Positions 16,299-24,936 of a DNA stretch of 64,000 nt are shown in pieces. This DNA is from Shewanella canadensis (GTDB taxonomy: Bacteria; Pseudomonadota; Gammaproteobacteria; Enterobacterales; Shewanellaceae). The position numbers were made by a program, and so were the translations under genes. Each line of letters starts with the position of its first letter. Within the stretch, counting starts at the first letter, position 1. The notes below the pieces were generated by a model. That model had not been told where the DNA came from and did no database searches. It saw nothing but the letters and a program-made list of their open reading frames with translations. The DNA is taken from NCBI RefSeq assembly GCF_003966225.1, contig NZ_RXNU01000014.1, positions 62,001 to 126,000 on the forward strand, in the 5' to 3' direction.

Positions 16299-16691
16299 AT
16301 GGCAGAGCATCAACTACTCAGTGGCAAATTATTACGTGAGTACAACACCATCCTTGCTATGGTTGAGATCTACTGTAAGGCGCATCATCATAATAAGCTC
16401 CCAGAGTGTCAGGAGTGCCAGGAATTTCTGGAGTACGCCCACACACGCTTGGACAGATGTCCCTATGGTCAAATTAAACCTACCTGTAATAAATGCCCGG
16501 TACATTGCTATAAGCCTCATATGAAGGCAAAGGCGAGAGAGATCATGGTTTTTTCGGGGCCTAAGATGCTGCTGCCACACCCCATCATGGCTATTCGGCA
16601 CCTGTTTTCTGAACGTACTCCTGTACCTGAGACGGTACCGGTCGAGTTTTCTAATCGACATATTCGAAAAAACAGAAAAAATCACGCCTAA
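16299..16691 (+). CDS. ygbA: YgbA-family nitrous-oxide-stimulated promoter protein
   Basis: 130 residues, cytoplasmic and Cys-rich. The core CPYGQIKPTCNKCPVHCYKP (about residues 52-71), the upstream CQECQEF and the downstream MVFSGPKMLLPHPIMAIRHL match E. coli YgbA, whose gene is strongly induced by NO stress under NsrR. The many Cys suggest a metal or Fe-S site. GGAG lies 8 bp before the ATG. It is a single gene with a perfect palindrome upstream (16175-16197) that may be its operator. Its presence fits an organism living with nitrogen oxides at low oxygen. Confidence 0.9.
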   Translation: MAEHQLLSGKLLREYNTILAMVEIYCKAHHHNKLPECQECQEFLEYAHTRLDRCPYGQIKPTCNKCPVHCYKPHMKAKAREIMVFSGPKMLLPHPIMAIRHLFSERTPVPETVPVEFSNRHIRKNRKNHA

Positions 16692-16875
16692 CCAGCTCTG
16701 GATATTCGCCTAACAACCGCTCTAATCGACGATGACATTAGAGCAACTCTCCCCTGTTAAGTACTTAACTCACCGATAACTCAGATTGCCATTTTGAGCA
16801 GACTTGTGTGACATGCTTAAAATTTATTCTATATCTCTTGCATCCGGGTATCTCTTGCCATGACAATGAGTTGTT

Positions 16876-17766
16876 ATGAATGAATTAAGTACCTTTCTCA
16901 CTCAAGGTTATTGGTGGTTGTCTCTGCTCGGCGGTATTCACTGTATCGGGTTAGGTCTCTATATTCGCTATATTTACAGAGACAGCAGTGGTAATCACAA
17001 GCTACTGGCTGGTCTATTTAGTCTGATGGCACTCTATTTTTTTACCGGTATGCTTAACCGGGATAACTCCCCGGCACCGATACATTTGCTCTTTACCTTA
17101 ATCATTCCAGTCTATTTTCTCCTTATGCCTCTGCTTTATCTTTATTGCTATCGCAGCCTGCATAATATTCGTGTCCCCATAAGCCTATCTAAACACTTTT
17201 ATCTCCCAATTCTGATCGCCATTGTCATCTTTGTCGTATCACTATTAAGTTATGACTTCGCTCCCGATGGCGAGTTATTACAGAACAGTGCCGGCCCTGG
17301 CCTCATGGATTTCAAAATAGGGGCCGCTTTACCCGCGTTACTTAGTCTGCAGACCGGTTTCTATTTCATACTCATTATTCAGATGCTGAGAAAGTATCGG
17401 GGGCGTTCAGGCAGGGTACATCTGGAGAGTCTAAAGGATATTAAGTTCCGCTGGCTGTTAGTGCTCACCCTAGCCATGATGAGCAATTGGCTGGTACGTA
17501 CCGTCTTAGTCATCTTGCCATTTTATATGGGCGACCAAATCTCTGAGGTCACCCAGGCGTTTACCCGATTAATACTGCTGTTGACCGTCTATCTGCTCGC
17601 CCTCTATGGGCTTCAACAAATAACCAAAGCGGCCTACTTACGGGGACGATTCATGCGTCAATCCGAGCAAAATCCTACGAGGACTAAAGCCAGTAGTCAG
17701 CTCCTCAACTCCGAAGAGCTCAACTACCTGCAACAGTTGATGCAGGAGGATAAAAAGCACAATTAA
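16876..17766 (+). CDS. Seven-TM sensor-like membrane protein lacking the usual AraC output domain
   Basis: 296 residues with about seven hydrophobic helices (first at ~12-32, then ~44-56, 70-92, 108-128, 148-170, 190-214, 225-245) and a short cytoplasmic tail. The layout and the tail SEELNYLQQLMQEDKKHN resemble the membrane half and linker of 7TM AraC-type regulators, where a linker ending in an acidic L..LM..EK motif leads into the helix-turn-helix. Here the stop TAA falls exactly where the HTH should begin, and no HTH remnant is visible in the 29 bp before the next gene. It is either a truncated regulator or a signalling partner. Ligand unknown. Confidence 0.65.
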   Translation: MNELSTFLTQGYWWLSLLGGIHCIGLGLYIRYIYRDSSGNHKLLAGLFSLMALYFFTGMLNRDNSPAPIHLLFTLIIPVYFLLMPLLYLYCYRSLHNIRVPISLSKHFYLPILIAIVIFVVSLLSYDFAPDGELLQNSAGPGLMDFKIGAALPALLSLQTGFYFILIIQMLRKYRGRSGRVHLESLKDIKFRWLLVLTLAMMSNWLVRTVLVILPFYMGDQISEVTQAFTRLILLLTVYLLALYGLQQITKAAYLRGRFMRQSEQNPTRTKASSQLLNSEELNYLQQLMQEDKKHN

Positions 17767-17795
17767 CGCAATTAGCTGACACGACGGGAGTCGAC

Positions 17796-18401
17796 CTAAG
17801 CCTTGGTTTCATAACCCTGTAAGAAACACCTTACCGCCTGAACTGAGTATCGCATCATCTCTTCATCGGACGGGATATCCATGCCCAACACCACATCCTG
17901 AAAATAGTTTCCTCTGAGCAAGCCCATAAGCTGAGCGCTTGTCAGTGCAGGATCCTCAAGGACTATCTTTCTCTGCTGTGCTTTGCTCTGTAAAAATTCG
18001 CTGAGTCTGTTATAGAAGCGATGGGGACCACGAGACAAGAAAAATTCGACCAACTCTTTGTCGCGGCGCGCTTCCGCCACTATGATGCGATACATATCGA
18101 TGATAGGTTGCGAACATAATGCTCTGAGATAGTCGTAACCGAACAGGGTCAGCTGTTCCGACAGACTAGAATCACTATCAGTATCAAACTGAAATACGTT
18201 GCCAACCTCTTCGGTACAGCAGGAAATGACCTGAATCAATAATCCCCTCTTGCAACCGAAGTAGCTATAGAGGGTCTGTTTCGAGCCGCCACAGACCTCG
18301 ATGATCTGATCTAAACTGGTCTCGGAGTAACCTTGTTCGAAAAATAGCTTAGTCGCTACCTCTATGATTTTTTGTTGCTTTTTCAGCGTGGATGGACGCA
18401 T
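17796..18401 (-). CDS. TetR/AcrR family repressor, likely of the adjacent emrAB operon
   Basis: 201 residues. The N-terminal helix-turn-helix is clear (IIEVATKLFFEQGYSETSLD, then VCGGSKQTLYSYFGCKRGLL). The C-terminal half includes AEARRDKELVEFFLSRGP, common in TetR proteins next to efflux pumps. It is transcribed divergently from a HlyD/MFS pair, and a 22-bp imperfect palindrome at 18581-18602 lies in front of the pump genes, the expected TetR operator. It ends 30 bp from the convergent 7TM gene. Confidence 0.88.
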   Translation of the reverse strand: MRPSTLKKQQKIIEVATKLFFEQGYSETSLDQIIEVCGGSKQTLYSYFGCKRGLLIQVISCCTEEVGNVFQFDTDSDSSLSEQLTLFGYDYLRALCSQPIIDMYRIIVAEARRDKELVEFFLSRGPHRFYNRLSEFLQSKAQQRKIVLEDPALTSAQLMGLLRGNYFQDVVLGMDIPSDEEMMRYSVQAVRCFLQGYETKA

Positions 18402-18580
18402 TCCAGTACCTCTTGTTCTGAGCCTTAATTAAAACAGTTCTGCGCGTTTCATGCAATTTATGCCCGGACTTTCACCTCCAAATGCCCGTTCCCCAACGAC
18501 TACCCGCACTCGTGATGAACACTATTTCGGAGTCGGTGGTGAAAAAATAGCTTGATCTAGTTATAACAAATCACTTATCG

Positions 18581-18602
18581 TACTGTCCAGTACGGTACAG
18601 TA
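18581..18602. promoter_or_regulatory. Candidate TetR operator before emrAB
   Basis: A 22-bp imperfect palindrome, TACTGT (18581-18586) to ACAGTA (18597-18602), with 9 of 11 base pairs symmetric. It ends 16 bp before the emrA-like start and overlaps the likely promoter end. Confidence 0.7.
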
Positions 18603-18618
18603 AGTTAAGAGAGAGATC

Positions 18619-19668
18619 ATGAATACAAAAATTAAGGCGCTCGTTATTGCGCTGGCACTGATAACCACCACTGGTGCCTCCGTTAACACTTTTATGGCCA
18701 ACGCAGATAGTATCAAGACCGACAATGCTTATGTCCATGGCGAGATCACTCAGATAAGTGCCGAAGCCTCCGGAAGGATCACCGAGATTTTTGTCACCGA
18801 TAATCAACTCGTTCAAGCCGGAGACCTTCTGGCCACAATCGATCCCCGGGATTACCTTGCCCGCCGAGAGCAAGCCCGAGCAGCCCAATCCATGGCAGCT
18901 GCATCCTTAGAGAACAACCGTAGCCGAACCGAGTTGCAGCGGGTCAAGATCGACGAAACCGCGGCCTATCTGGAGGTCGCTCGTGCAACCTATGAATTGG
19001 AACAAAGAGAGTTGCGACGCTATTCGGAACTGGTTAAGACCGGAGCGGTCAGTAAGACACTTCACGATGCCCAAACCAATAAGGCAAGAATTGCCGGCGC
19101 CAATCTTGAGGCGGCGAAGCTCAAGCTCACTGCAGCAAAATATCAGCTAATCACTTTACAAACCGAGCGCGCACAAATTATCGCACAAGAGCAGCAAACC
19201 CGTGCGGCGCTGGAGCTGAGTGAACTCGAATTACAAGACACGCAAATATTGGCTCCCATTACGGGGCTTGTCGGTAATCGCTCACTACAGCTTGGCAAAT
19301 TCGTCAAGGCAGGCTCAGGAGTGCTGGCCATAGTGCCTATCGATAATTTATGGGTGCAAGCCAATTACAAGGAGACTCAGCTGACTCATATAAAGCCCGG
19401 ACAAGAGGTCGAGGTATTATTGGATATGTTTCCCGGCACTGAGTTTAAAGGCAAGGTAACCAGTACCTCCCCCTCTACCGGAGCCCAATTCAGCCTGCTG
19501 CCACCCGATAACGCCACCGGCAACTTCGTTAAGGTGGTTCAACGCGTGCCGGTAAAGATCCAACTCGAGATCCCCGCGGAGCTTCATGGGCGTGTCGTAC
19601 CCGGACTTTCGGCAGAAGTGACAATTGATACCGAAAGTGACTCTGGCGCGCTTGGTCTGGAGGAGTAA
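18619..19668 (+). CDS. EmrA/HlyD-type membrane fusion protein
   Basis: 349 residues. One N-terminal membrane anchor precedes a barrel-sandwich lipoyl half (DNAYVHGEITQISAEASGRI, about 35-54), a long alpha-hairpin (about 75-200, rich in EQARAAQ/ELQRVKI heptads) and the returning lipoyl half (APITGLVGNRSLQLGKFVKAG). This is the EmrA/HlyD adaptor order. It links the inner-membrane MFS pump encoded 3 bp downstream to an outer-membrane TolC channel (not in this window). It is controlled most likely by the divergent TetR. Confidence 0.9.
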   Translation: MNTKIKALVIALALITTTGASVNTFMANADSIKTDNAYVHGEITQISAEASGRITEIFVTDNQLVQAGDLLATIDPRDYLARREQARAAQSMAAASLENNRSRTELQRVKIDETAAYLEVARATYELEQRELRRYSELVKTGAVSKTLHDAQTNKARIAGANLEAAKLKLTAAKYQLITLQTERAQIIAQEQQTRAALELSELELQDTQILAPITGLVGNRSLQLGKFVKAGSGVLAIVPIDNLWVQANYKETQLTHIKPGQEVEVLLDMFPGTEFKGKVTSTSPSTGAQFSLLPPDNATGNFVKVVQRVPVKIQLEIPAELHGRVVPGLSAEVTIDTESDSGALGLEE

Positions 19669-19671
19669 GCG

Positions 19672-21198
19672 ATGAACCGCCGCCATGAACTTATACTACT
19701 GGTCACCCTGGCCATGATCCCCTTCGGCATTACCTCGGCAGTTTATAATGCCAGCGCAGCCGAGATAGCCGGAGCACTCGGGTTATCTGCCGACGATACC
19801 TCTTGGCTGAATATTCTCTATATTCTGGCTCAGCTGCTCGTCCTGCCACTCGCATCCTGGCTGGCATATCGTATAGGTGCCGTTGCGCTGCTCATGGGCG
19901 GGGCCATGTTCGGCCTGATTAGCACCCTGATACTGGGATTTACCACTGAGGTGCCGGCGCACTTTCTGGCATGGGTCGGACTGGGAGTGGCTGCCAGCGC
20001 TATGCTGGTTGCAGTACAGGTACTTGTACTACGCAATCTATCCCTCAAGGAGATTGCACTGGCAGAAGGCTGCATGTTGCTGATGACGACGCTGTTACCT
20101 ATGGGAGTTTATCCCTGGATATTGGCGGAGCTGGCCGAAAGTGGGCTCTGGCAGCTATTATTCGCCGCTCAAACGAGCCTATATATCATCTTGCTGGCCT
20201 GGCTATGGATGCGTCCCTTCCATGGCGAAGACAAGGTGCTCCCCATCAGGTTCAATCTGCTTCAGGCAGGTCTTATGGCGGGGGCCATCACGGGAGCGGT
20301 TCTTCTGCTGATGCGTGGCCAATTCTATAACTGGTTTGACAGCCAGATCATCATTAATCTGGCCCTGAGCACTACAGCCCTCTCACTTCTGTGTGCACTC
20401 GCCATCAAGAAACAGTGGGGACGGGGTGAATTTATCCGCTCCGACGTATTAAGACCCAATAAAAACAAGGTCTCCATGTACAATGCCGCCCTCGCCGGGT
20501 TCGCCGTACTGGGCACCTCTATGCTGATTGGTGTTTATCTCGGCAGCGTGCTCAAATACAGCCACAGCGAACAGGGGTGGGTTCAGCTGCCCGCCTTCTT
20601 CAGCATGTTCCTGGGGCTTCTGGTCAGTATCTGGGTCAGCAATCACCCAAAAATAAAGGCCGATGCCGTAGTTCCCATCGGGGTCTTGCTGATCGTAATT
20701 TCCAGCGTGTTCCTCTCCAGCAGCAATGCGGCAAGTGGCGCCAGCGACCTGCTACCGGCGCTGATATTACGCGGTTTTGGGGTCGGCTTGCTCAATGTGA
20801 CGGTAACCATCTCTATTCTTTCCAGCTTCAAGAGAGAACATATTCCCCAGGGCGTAGCTTACTTCTATCTTTTCCGAACCCTGGGCGGCATAGGAGGAAT
20901 GGCATTCTTCTCTCGCATGATGAGCCAGGAGGCCTCGGGAGTGCTAAGTGTACTGGGGGAAAACTTTAATCCGGAAAAACCGGCCTTCATCCGGCAACAG
21001 GCAGCCATGATTGAGGTTCTCAACCACGGGATGCTTGAAGCGACACCGGCTCGTGTCGCCAGCCTGTTGGCTGGTCAGCTACAGACCCAAACCGCAGCCG
21101 TCGCCGGAGGCAATAACTTTCACTGGTTCATTATCTCCCTTTTCGTTCTCGCCCCGGTCTTGATTCTCGGCAAGAAGTGGGTGGCCAAAAACGCCTGA
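19672..21198 (+). CDS. DHA2-family MFS multidrug exporter (EmrB-like)
   Basis: 508 residues with about 14 hydrophobic segments, typical for the DHA2 (14-TM) branch. The N-terminal region carries LGLSADDTSWLNILYILAQL and LASWLAYRIGA, the conserved motif A area. The C-terminal half has a loop before the last helix (AVAGGNNFHWFI). It starts 3 bp after the EmrA-like gene with AGGAG inside the end of that gene, so the two are cotranscribed and form a proton-driven tripartite efflux pump. Substrates are not predictable. A strong terminator follows. Confidence 0.9.
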   Translation: MNRRHELILLVTLAMIPFGITSAVYNASAAEIAGALGLSADDTSWLNILYILAQLLVLPLASWLAYRIGAVALLMGGAMFGLISTLILGFTTEVPAHFLAWVGLGVAASAMLVAVQVLVLRNLSLKEIALAEGCMLLMTTLLPMGVYPWILAELAESGLWQLLFAAQTSLYIILLAWLWMRPFHGEDKVLPIRFNLLQAGLMAGAITGAVLLLMRGQFYNWFDSQIIINLALSTTALSLLCALAIKKQWGRGEFIRSDVLRPNKNKVSMYNAALAGFAVLGTSMLIGVYLGSVLKYSHSEQGWVQLPAFFSMFLGLLVSIWVSNHPKIKADAVVPIGVLLIVISSVFLSSSNAASGASDLLPALILRGFGVGLLNVTVTISILSSFKREHIPQGVAYFYLFRTLGGIGGMAFFSRMMSQEASGVLSVLGENFNPEKPAFIRQQAAMIEVLNHGMLEATPARVASLLAGQLQTQTAAVAGGNNFHWFIISLFVLAPVLILGKKWVAKNA

Positions 21199-21207
21199 AC
21201 CCAAAAT

Positions 21208-21275
21208 GCGCCATGCCAGGGGCAGGTTTACAGCCCCAGGCCTGGGTCTCGAAAACCTGCCAGAGCACGCTTTTT
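21208..21275 (+). terminator. Large hairpin terminator after emrAB-like operon
   Basis: GGCAGGTTT (21221-21229) pairs with AAACCTGCC (21253-21261), enclosing CCCAGGCCTGGG (21235-21246), and GCG/CGC flanks lead into TTTTTATTT (from 21271). Confidence 0.85.
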
Positions 21276-21411
21276 ATTTAGGGCATGATCTATGACCCTA
21301 TATCGGCGAGTAAGACTATCTGTTTTAACCCTTTTCAGCATCACGAAAAATACTAATTATCGTAGCAATGAGGATGAAGTTTGCGCTAATGTATTGACCC
21401 AAATAGTTATG

Positions 21412-21429
21412 ATACCAATCGGCATAAGA
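21412..21429. repeat. Solitary repeat end resembling the 43.6-43.9 kb MITE terminus
   Basis: ATACCAATCGGCATAAGA resembles the terminal ATACCAATCAGTATAAAG of the element at 43595-43910. No partner end lies nearby, so it is a remnant or chance match. Confidence 0.35.
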
Positions 21430-21490
21430 TTTGAATCTCCGACCTGAGAGTCAGAATTTCAACATCAAAAATAAAATGAGAGGGATGAAG

Positions 21491-23557
21491 ATGGGAAGGG
21501 CAAATAAACTCACCGTGTTGGCCGTGATTTCGGCTGGACTATTTTTAGGTGGTTCGGCAAACGCGTTAGCCTCGCAGCGAACTCATCAAATCACCACCGA
21601 TGATTTTTTCGATATTGGGGGGATGAGCAGCGTACAGTTAAGCCCCGATGGAAAACGAGCTGTCTGGCTCGAGGCGCGTTGGGATAAAGAGCTGGATAAA
21701 TCCCAGCGAGATCTATGGCAGGTTAATACCAAAAACAAAAAAACCACCCGCCTAACCTTCACCAATGAGAGTGAGTCCAGTCCACAGTGGAGCCCAGATG
21801 GTCAGTATATCTACTATATTGGCAAGGTGACCCATGAAGACAAGAAGGCCCCTTACAATGGTAAGAGTCAGGTCTTTCGTATCAACCGAGATGGCGGCGA
21901 TGCCGTGCCCGTGACCAAAGAGGTTGAAGGAGTCAGTTCTTTTTCACTCAGTCCCGATGGTAATACCCTTTACTTCTTAGGAAGTAAGACGGTCAAAGAC
22001 AAAGATGAGTGGGCTTCAATGCGTGCAGACCACAGCGCGCCCAAATACGCTCATGGTGAAAGAAAAACCAACCCTCTATATAAATTAGATCTTCAACACT
22101 TCAAACAGCAACTCATTCTGGATGATGACAAGGTCGTATGGAATTTCAGTGTCAGCGGTGATGGCAGTAAAGTTGCCCGAATTACGACATCCGATAACGA
22201 GCTGGTCAATCTTGAAGGTTGGTCCGATATCGAAATTTATAATACCCAAAGCAAGACCAATGAGGTGCTGGAAGATACGGCATGGCGCGAACAGGCTCCG
22301 TCGCCCTATGGCTGGCTACTCGGGCTCGATTGGCACTCAGATAACCAACAGCTCGCCTTTCGTATCGACTTCGATGGCCACCCGGGTAAGCTGTTCGTCT
22401 CAGATACTAAGACTAAGTCACTGACTGAAGTGACGCGCATCGATGATGTGACGCTAAACTCATCAGATATTCATTGGCGCCCAAACAGTGATGAACTCTG
22501 TTACCGCGGTGCGGATCACGCCCGGGTAAAGCTCTTTTGTACTGAGGTCGAAGACGGCGAACAGGGCGATACCAGAGCGGTAGTGAATGGCGATCTTGTG
22601 ATCGGTAGCTACAGCTTTAGCCACAACGGCAAGAAGTTAGCGTTTAGCCATAATGGGCTGGACCACTTCTCAGATATGTTCATTGCCGATGCCGATAGCA
22701 GGCGTGCCAAATTTAAGCGCATTACCAATATCAATCCTCAGGTCGATAGCTGGATGTTGCCGCAAATATCTGTCGTAAAATGGAAGGCCACCGATGGCAG
22801 CACAGTCGAAGGTATCTTAGATCTCCCGGCGGGATATAAGAAAGAAGATGGCCCACTGCCGTTAATCGTGCAGATCCATGGTGGTCCCACCTCGGCAACG
22901 CCTTATGCCCTGCAACACAGGTCTTACGGCCGCTCTACATTTACCGCAAATGGCTGGGCTCTACTGTCGCCAAATTATCGTGGCTCGACCGGGTATGGCG
23001 ATAAGTTCCTCACCGAACTCGTGGGTCAGGAACATGTCATCGAGGTCAATGACATCATGGCTGGCGTCGATCACTTGATTGGCGAAGGGATTGTCGATGG
23101 TGACAAGATGGCTGTCATGGGATGGAGCAACGGTGGCTACCTTACCAATGCTTTGATCAGTACCAATGAGCGCTTCAAGGCGGCAAGTTCCGGCGCCGGC
23201 GTGTTCGATCAGCGCTTGCAGTGGATGCTGGAAGATACCCCTGGCCACGTAGTCAACTTCATGGAAGGCCTCCCATGGGAAAAACCGGAAGCCTACACCC
23301 ACGGTTCATCACTCACCCATGCAGACAAGATCAAAACACCAACGCTTATCCATATCGGTGAGAATGATCAACGCGTTCCAGTCGGACATGCACAGGGTCT
23401 ATATCGTGCACTCAAACACTATCTCAATGTACCGGTAGAGTTGATCGTATACCCGGGCGAAGGTCATGGACTGAGTAAGTACCAGCACAGAAAAGCTAAG
23501 ATGGAGTGGGACCAGAAATGGTTCAATCACTACGTCCTCGGCAAAGCTATCGATTAA
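21491..23557 (+). CDS. Exported S9-family (prolyl oligopeptidase-like) serine peptidase
   Basis: About 688 residues from the ATG at 21491, favoured by AGAGGG 6 bp upstream; earlier in-frame starts exist at 21431, 21476 and 21485. A signal peptide (LTVLAVISAGLFLGGSANALA) is followed by a beta-propeller with TolB-like repeats (SPQWSPDGQYIYYIG; FSLSPDGNTLYFLG; KLAFSHNG). The C-terminal alpha/beta hydrolase holds the Ser in GWSNGGYL, Asp in GENDQRVP and His in GEGHGLS, a complete triad. Such enzymes cleave dipeptides or acyl-amino acids from short peptides in the periplasm. Single gene with its own terminator at 23602. Confidence 0.92.
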   Translation: MGRANKLTVLAVISAGLFLGGSANALASQRTHQITTDDFFDIGGMSSVQLSPDGKRAVWLEARWDKELDKSQRDLWQVNTKNKKTTRLTFTNESESSPQWSPDGQYIYYIGKVTHEDKKAPYNGKSQVFRINRDGGDAVPVTKEVEGVSSFSLSPDGNTLYFLGSKTVKDKDEWASMRADHSAPKYAHGERKTNPLYKLDLQHFKQQLILDDDKVVWNFSVSGDGSKVARITTSDNELVNLEGWSDIEIYNTQSKTNEVLEDTAWREQAPSPYGWLLGLDWHSDNQQLAFRIDFDGHPGKLFVSDTKTKSLTEVTRIDDVTLNSSDIHWRPNSDELCYRGADHARVKLFCTEVEDGEQGDTRAVVNGDLVIGSYSFSHNGKKLAFSHNGLDHFSDMFIADADSRRAKFKRITNINPQVDSWMLPQISVVKWKATDGSTVEGILDLPAGYKKEDGPLPLIVQIHGGPTSATPYALQHRSYGRSTFTANGWALLSPNYRGSTGYGDKFLTELVGQEHVIEVNDIMAGVDHLIGEGIVDGDKMAVMGWSNGGYLTNALISTNERFKAASSGAGVFDQRLQWMLEDTPGHVVNFMEGLPWEKPEAYTHGSSLTHADKIKTPTLIHIGENDQRVPVGHAQGLYRALKHYLNVPVELIVYPGEGHGLSKYQHRKAKMEWDQKWFNHYVLGKAID

Positions 23558-23601
23558 TGCTTTGTTCAATGAATCACTGAACCTAAGCTGACCATCAAGT
23601 A

Positions 23602-23627
23602 AAAAAGCGCCATAACTGGCGCTTTTT
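23602..23627 (+). terminator. Terminator after the S9 peptidase
   Basis: AAAAAGCGCCA (23602-23612), loop TAAC, TGGCGCTTTTT (23617-23627): a perfect 11-bp stem including the T-run. Confidence 0.93.
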
Positions 23628-23716
23628 CATTTCCGGCCATTCATTTCTCACACTTTGATGCGTATGCTAAATACACTAAACGCACTAAATGTATGCTTTT
23701 TGAAACGGAGTCCAAA

Positions 23717-24283
23717 ATGAAAAAATTCATCTCAGCTATCTCTATCGCAACCTGTTTTATCGCCACTGTTTTCGCTACCCAAGTTGCCGCTGCCGATGAC
23801 AGTTATTCAGAAGCTATCGCGAATTTTAAACAGGCCAGTGACACCCATAAATTTTTCAATAACGCCTACGGTTACGCCATATATCCTACAGTAGGAAAAG
23901 GTGGATTCGGAATTGGCGCCGCCTACGGCAAAGGGCGTGTTTATAAGGGTAATAGTTACAAGGGAGATACCAGTCTCTCTCAGCTATCTCTGGGCTTTCA
24001 GATTGGCGGTCAGGCCTACAGCGAGATCATCTTCTTTAAAGATGCCAAAGCCTATAACGAGTTTACCAGTGGCAGCTTCGAATTCGGTGCTCAAGCCTCT
24101 GCAGTGGCAATAACCATTGGGGCTAACGCTCAGGCCGGAACCACAGGTAACTCCAGCAGCGCAGGTAAGGCAGCGGCCAAAGCGGCCTACATCAACGGCA
24201 TGGCAGTATACACCTTAGCTAAGGGTGGCCTGATGTTTGAAGCAGCCCTTGCAGGACAGTCATTTACCTTCGAAGAGAAGTAG
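23717..24283 (+). CDS. Exported SYLF (Ysc84-type) lipid-binding domain protein
   Basis: 188 residues from the ATG at 23717, with CGGAG upstream; the frame opens at 23693. A signal peptide ends near VAAAD (about 27). The body is Gly-rich (YAIYPTVGKGGFGIGAAYGKGRVY, then GFQIGGQAYSEIIFF), the hallmark of the SYLF domain, which binds phosphoinositides in eukaryotes. Bacterial members are secreted proteins of unknown role. A nested palindrome at 24287 lies directly after the stop. Confidence 0.85.
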   Translation: MKKFISAISIATCFIATVFATQVAAADDSYSEAIANFKQASDTHKFFNNAYGYAIYPTVGKGGFGIGAAYGKGRVYKGNSYKGDTSLSQLSLGFQIGGQAYSEIIFFKDAKAYNEFTSGSFEFGAQASAVAITIGANAQAGTTGNSSSAGKAAAKAAYINGMAVYTLAKGGLMFEAALAGQSFTFEEK

Positions 24284-24286
24284 ATA

Positions 24287-24329
24287 AAGAAGGTTCTAGT
24301 TACTAGAACCTAGGGACTCGAACCTTCTT
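24287..24329. terminator. Nested competing palindromes after the SYLF gene
   Basis: Outer arms AAGAAGGTTC (24287-24296) and GAACCTTCTT (24320-24329). Inside, GGTTCTAGT and ACTAGAACC (24292-24300 and 24302-24310) make a second perfect stem that shares the left arm. The two folds exclude each other. The following TATTTTG is a weak T-tract, so it may terminate the SYLF transcript. Confidence 0.5.
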
Positions 24330-24342
24330 CTATTTTGTTGTC

Positions 24343-24467
24343 GGATAACGCCTGCATTTGCGGCAAATTTGTTGTGGATGTTTGTGCTAGCGTAGCGTGA
24401 GCACAAAAAAGCCACGGAAAATCTCTCCAGCCAGCGAGGCTGACGAGGCAAGATGGCCTTGTTAGGC
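24343..24467 (-). other. Integron attC-like recombination site
   Basis: Read leftward it begins GCCTAAC (24467-24461, fits RYYYAAC) and ends GCGTTATCC (24351-24343, GTT core). Within lies an imperfect hairpin with GTGG/CCAC and TTTGTGCT/AGCACAAA arms around a GC-rich loop. The 125-bp length and TAAC...GTTA ends fit the longer attC sites of Vibrio and Shewanella cassettes. The stop codon of the upstream membrane gene lies within the first core, typical for cassettes. No integrase gene is in the window. Confidence 0.65.
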
Positions 24468-24905
24468 TTTGCCACTGATTAAGTGCCAACGCTGTTTTAG
24501 GCCTAGTGCGTATGTTAAACCTAGGAGTAAACATATGCCCGAACTAATGAGCCAAAAGGTTAACGAGTTATCTGGAAAAGCTGGCATTATGAAATAAAAC
24601 CCCAGCGCTCGGGCTAACAATACAACTGAAATTAGTGCTAAACCAAGCCGAACCAACGGCAACTTAATAATTAAACCAGCACCTGAAAACGCGTAGGTAG
24701 CCCAAAGCAATAGAACAGCAGAAATTATGCTAGTGACAGTAGTTGGGTAAGAGTGCCCGCTTTCAGCCATTTGAGCCATCTGTTCACCAGCACCGAGAAA
24801 GCGATACCAATCACCACCAAATACTATGCACCCGATATGAATTAACGCAGCGAATACAGTAAGCACTCCTGCTATTTGTAAAAGGTTTATTCTTTGATTT
24901 TTCAT
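24462..24905 (-). CDS. Cassette-type small membrane protein (4 TM), family unknown
   Basis: 147 residues with four hydrophobic helices (about 8-30, 58-78, 84-103, 112-135). AAGGAG lies 7 bp before the ATG at 24905. The C-terminus ISGKA is followed by a TAA embedded in the attC-like core GCCTAAC, which is how many integron cassette genes end. I do not recognise the family. Together with the next small gene upstream it seems to ride on a mobile cassette, so its function is probably accessory. Confidence 0.75.
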   Translation of the reverse strand: MKNQRINLLQIAGVLTVFAALIHIGCIVFGGDWYRFLGAGEQMAQMAESGHSYPTTVTSIISAVLLLWATYAFSGAGLIIKLPLVRLGLALISVVLLARALGFYFIMPAFPDNSLTFWLISSGICLLLGLTYALGLKQRWHLISGKA

Positions 24906-24936
24906 CTACACTCCTTGTGAAGCCTATCCTTATTAG

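Noticed and set aside
24313..24324. tRNA T-arm-like sequence (GGTTCGAGTCCC on the minus strand)
   Set aside because: No acceptor stem, anticodon arm or CCA end could be built around it; it is explained by the nested palindrome at 24287-24329.
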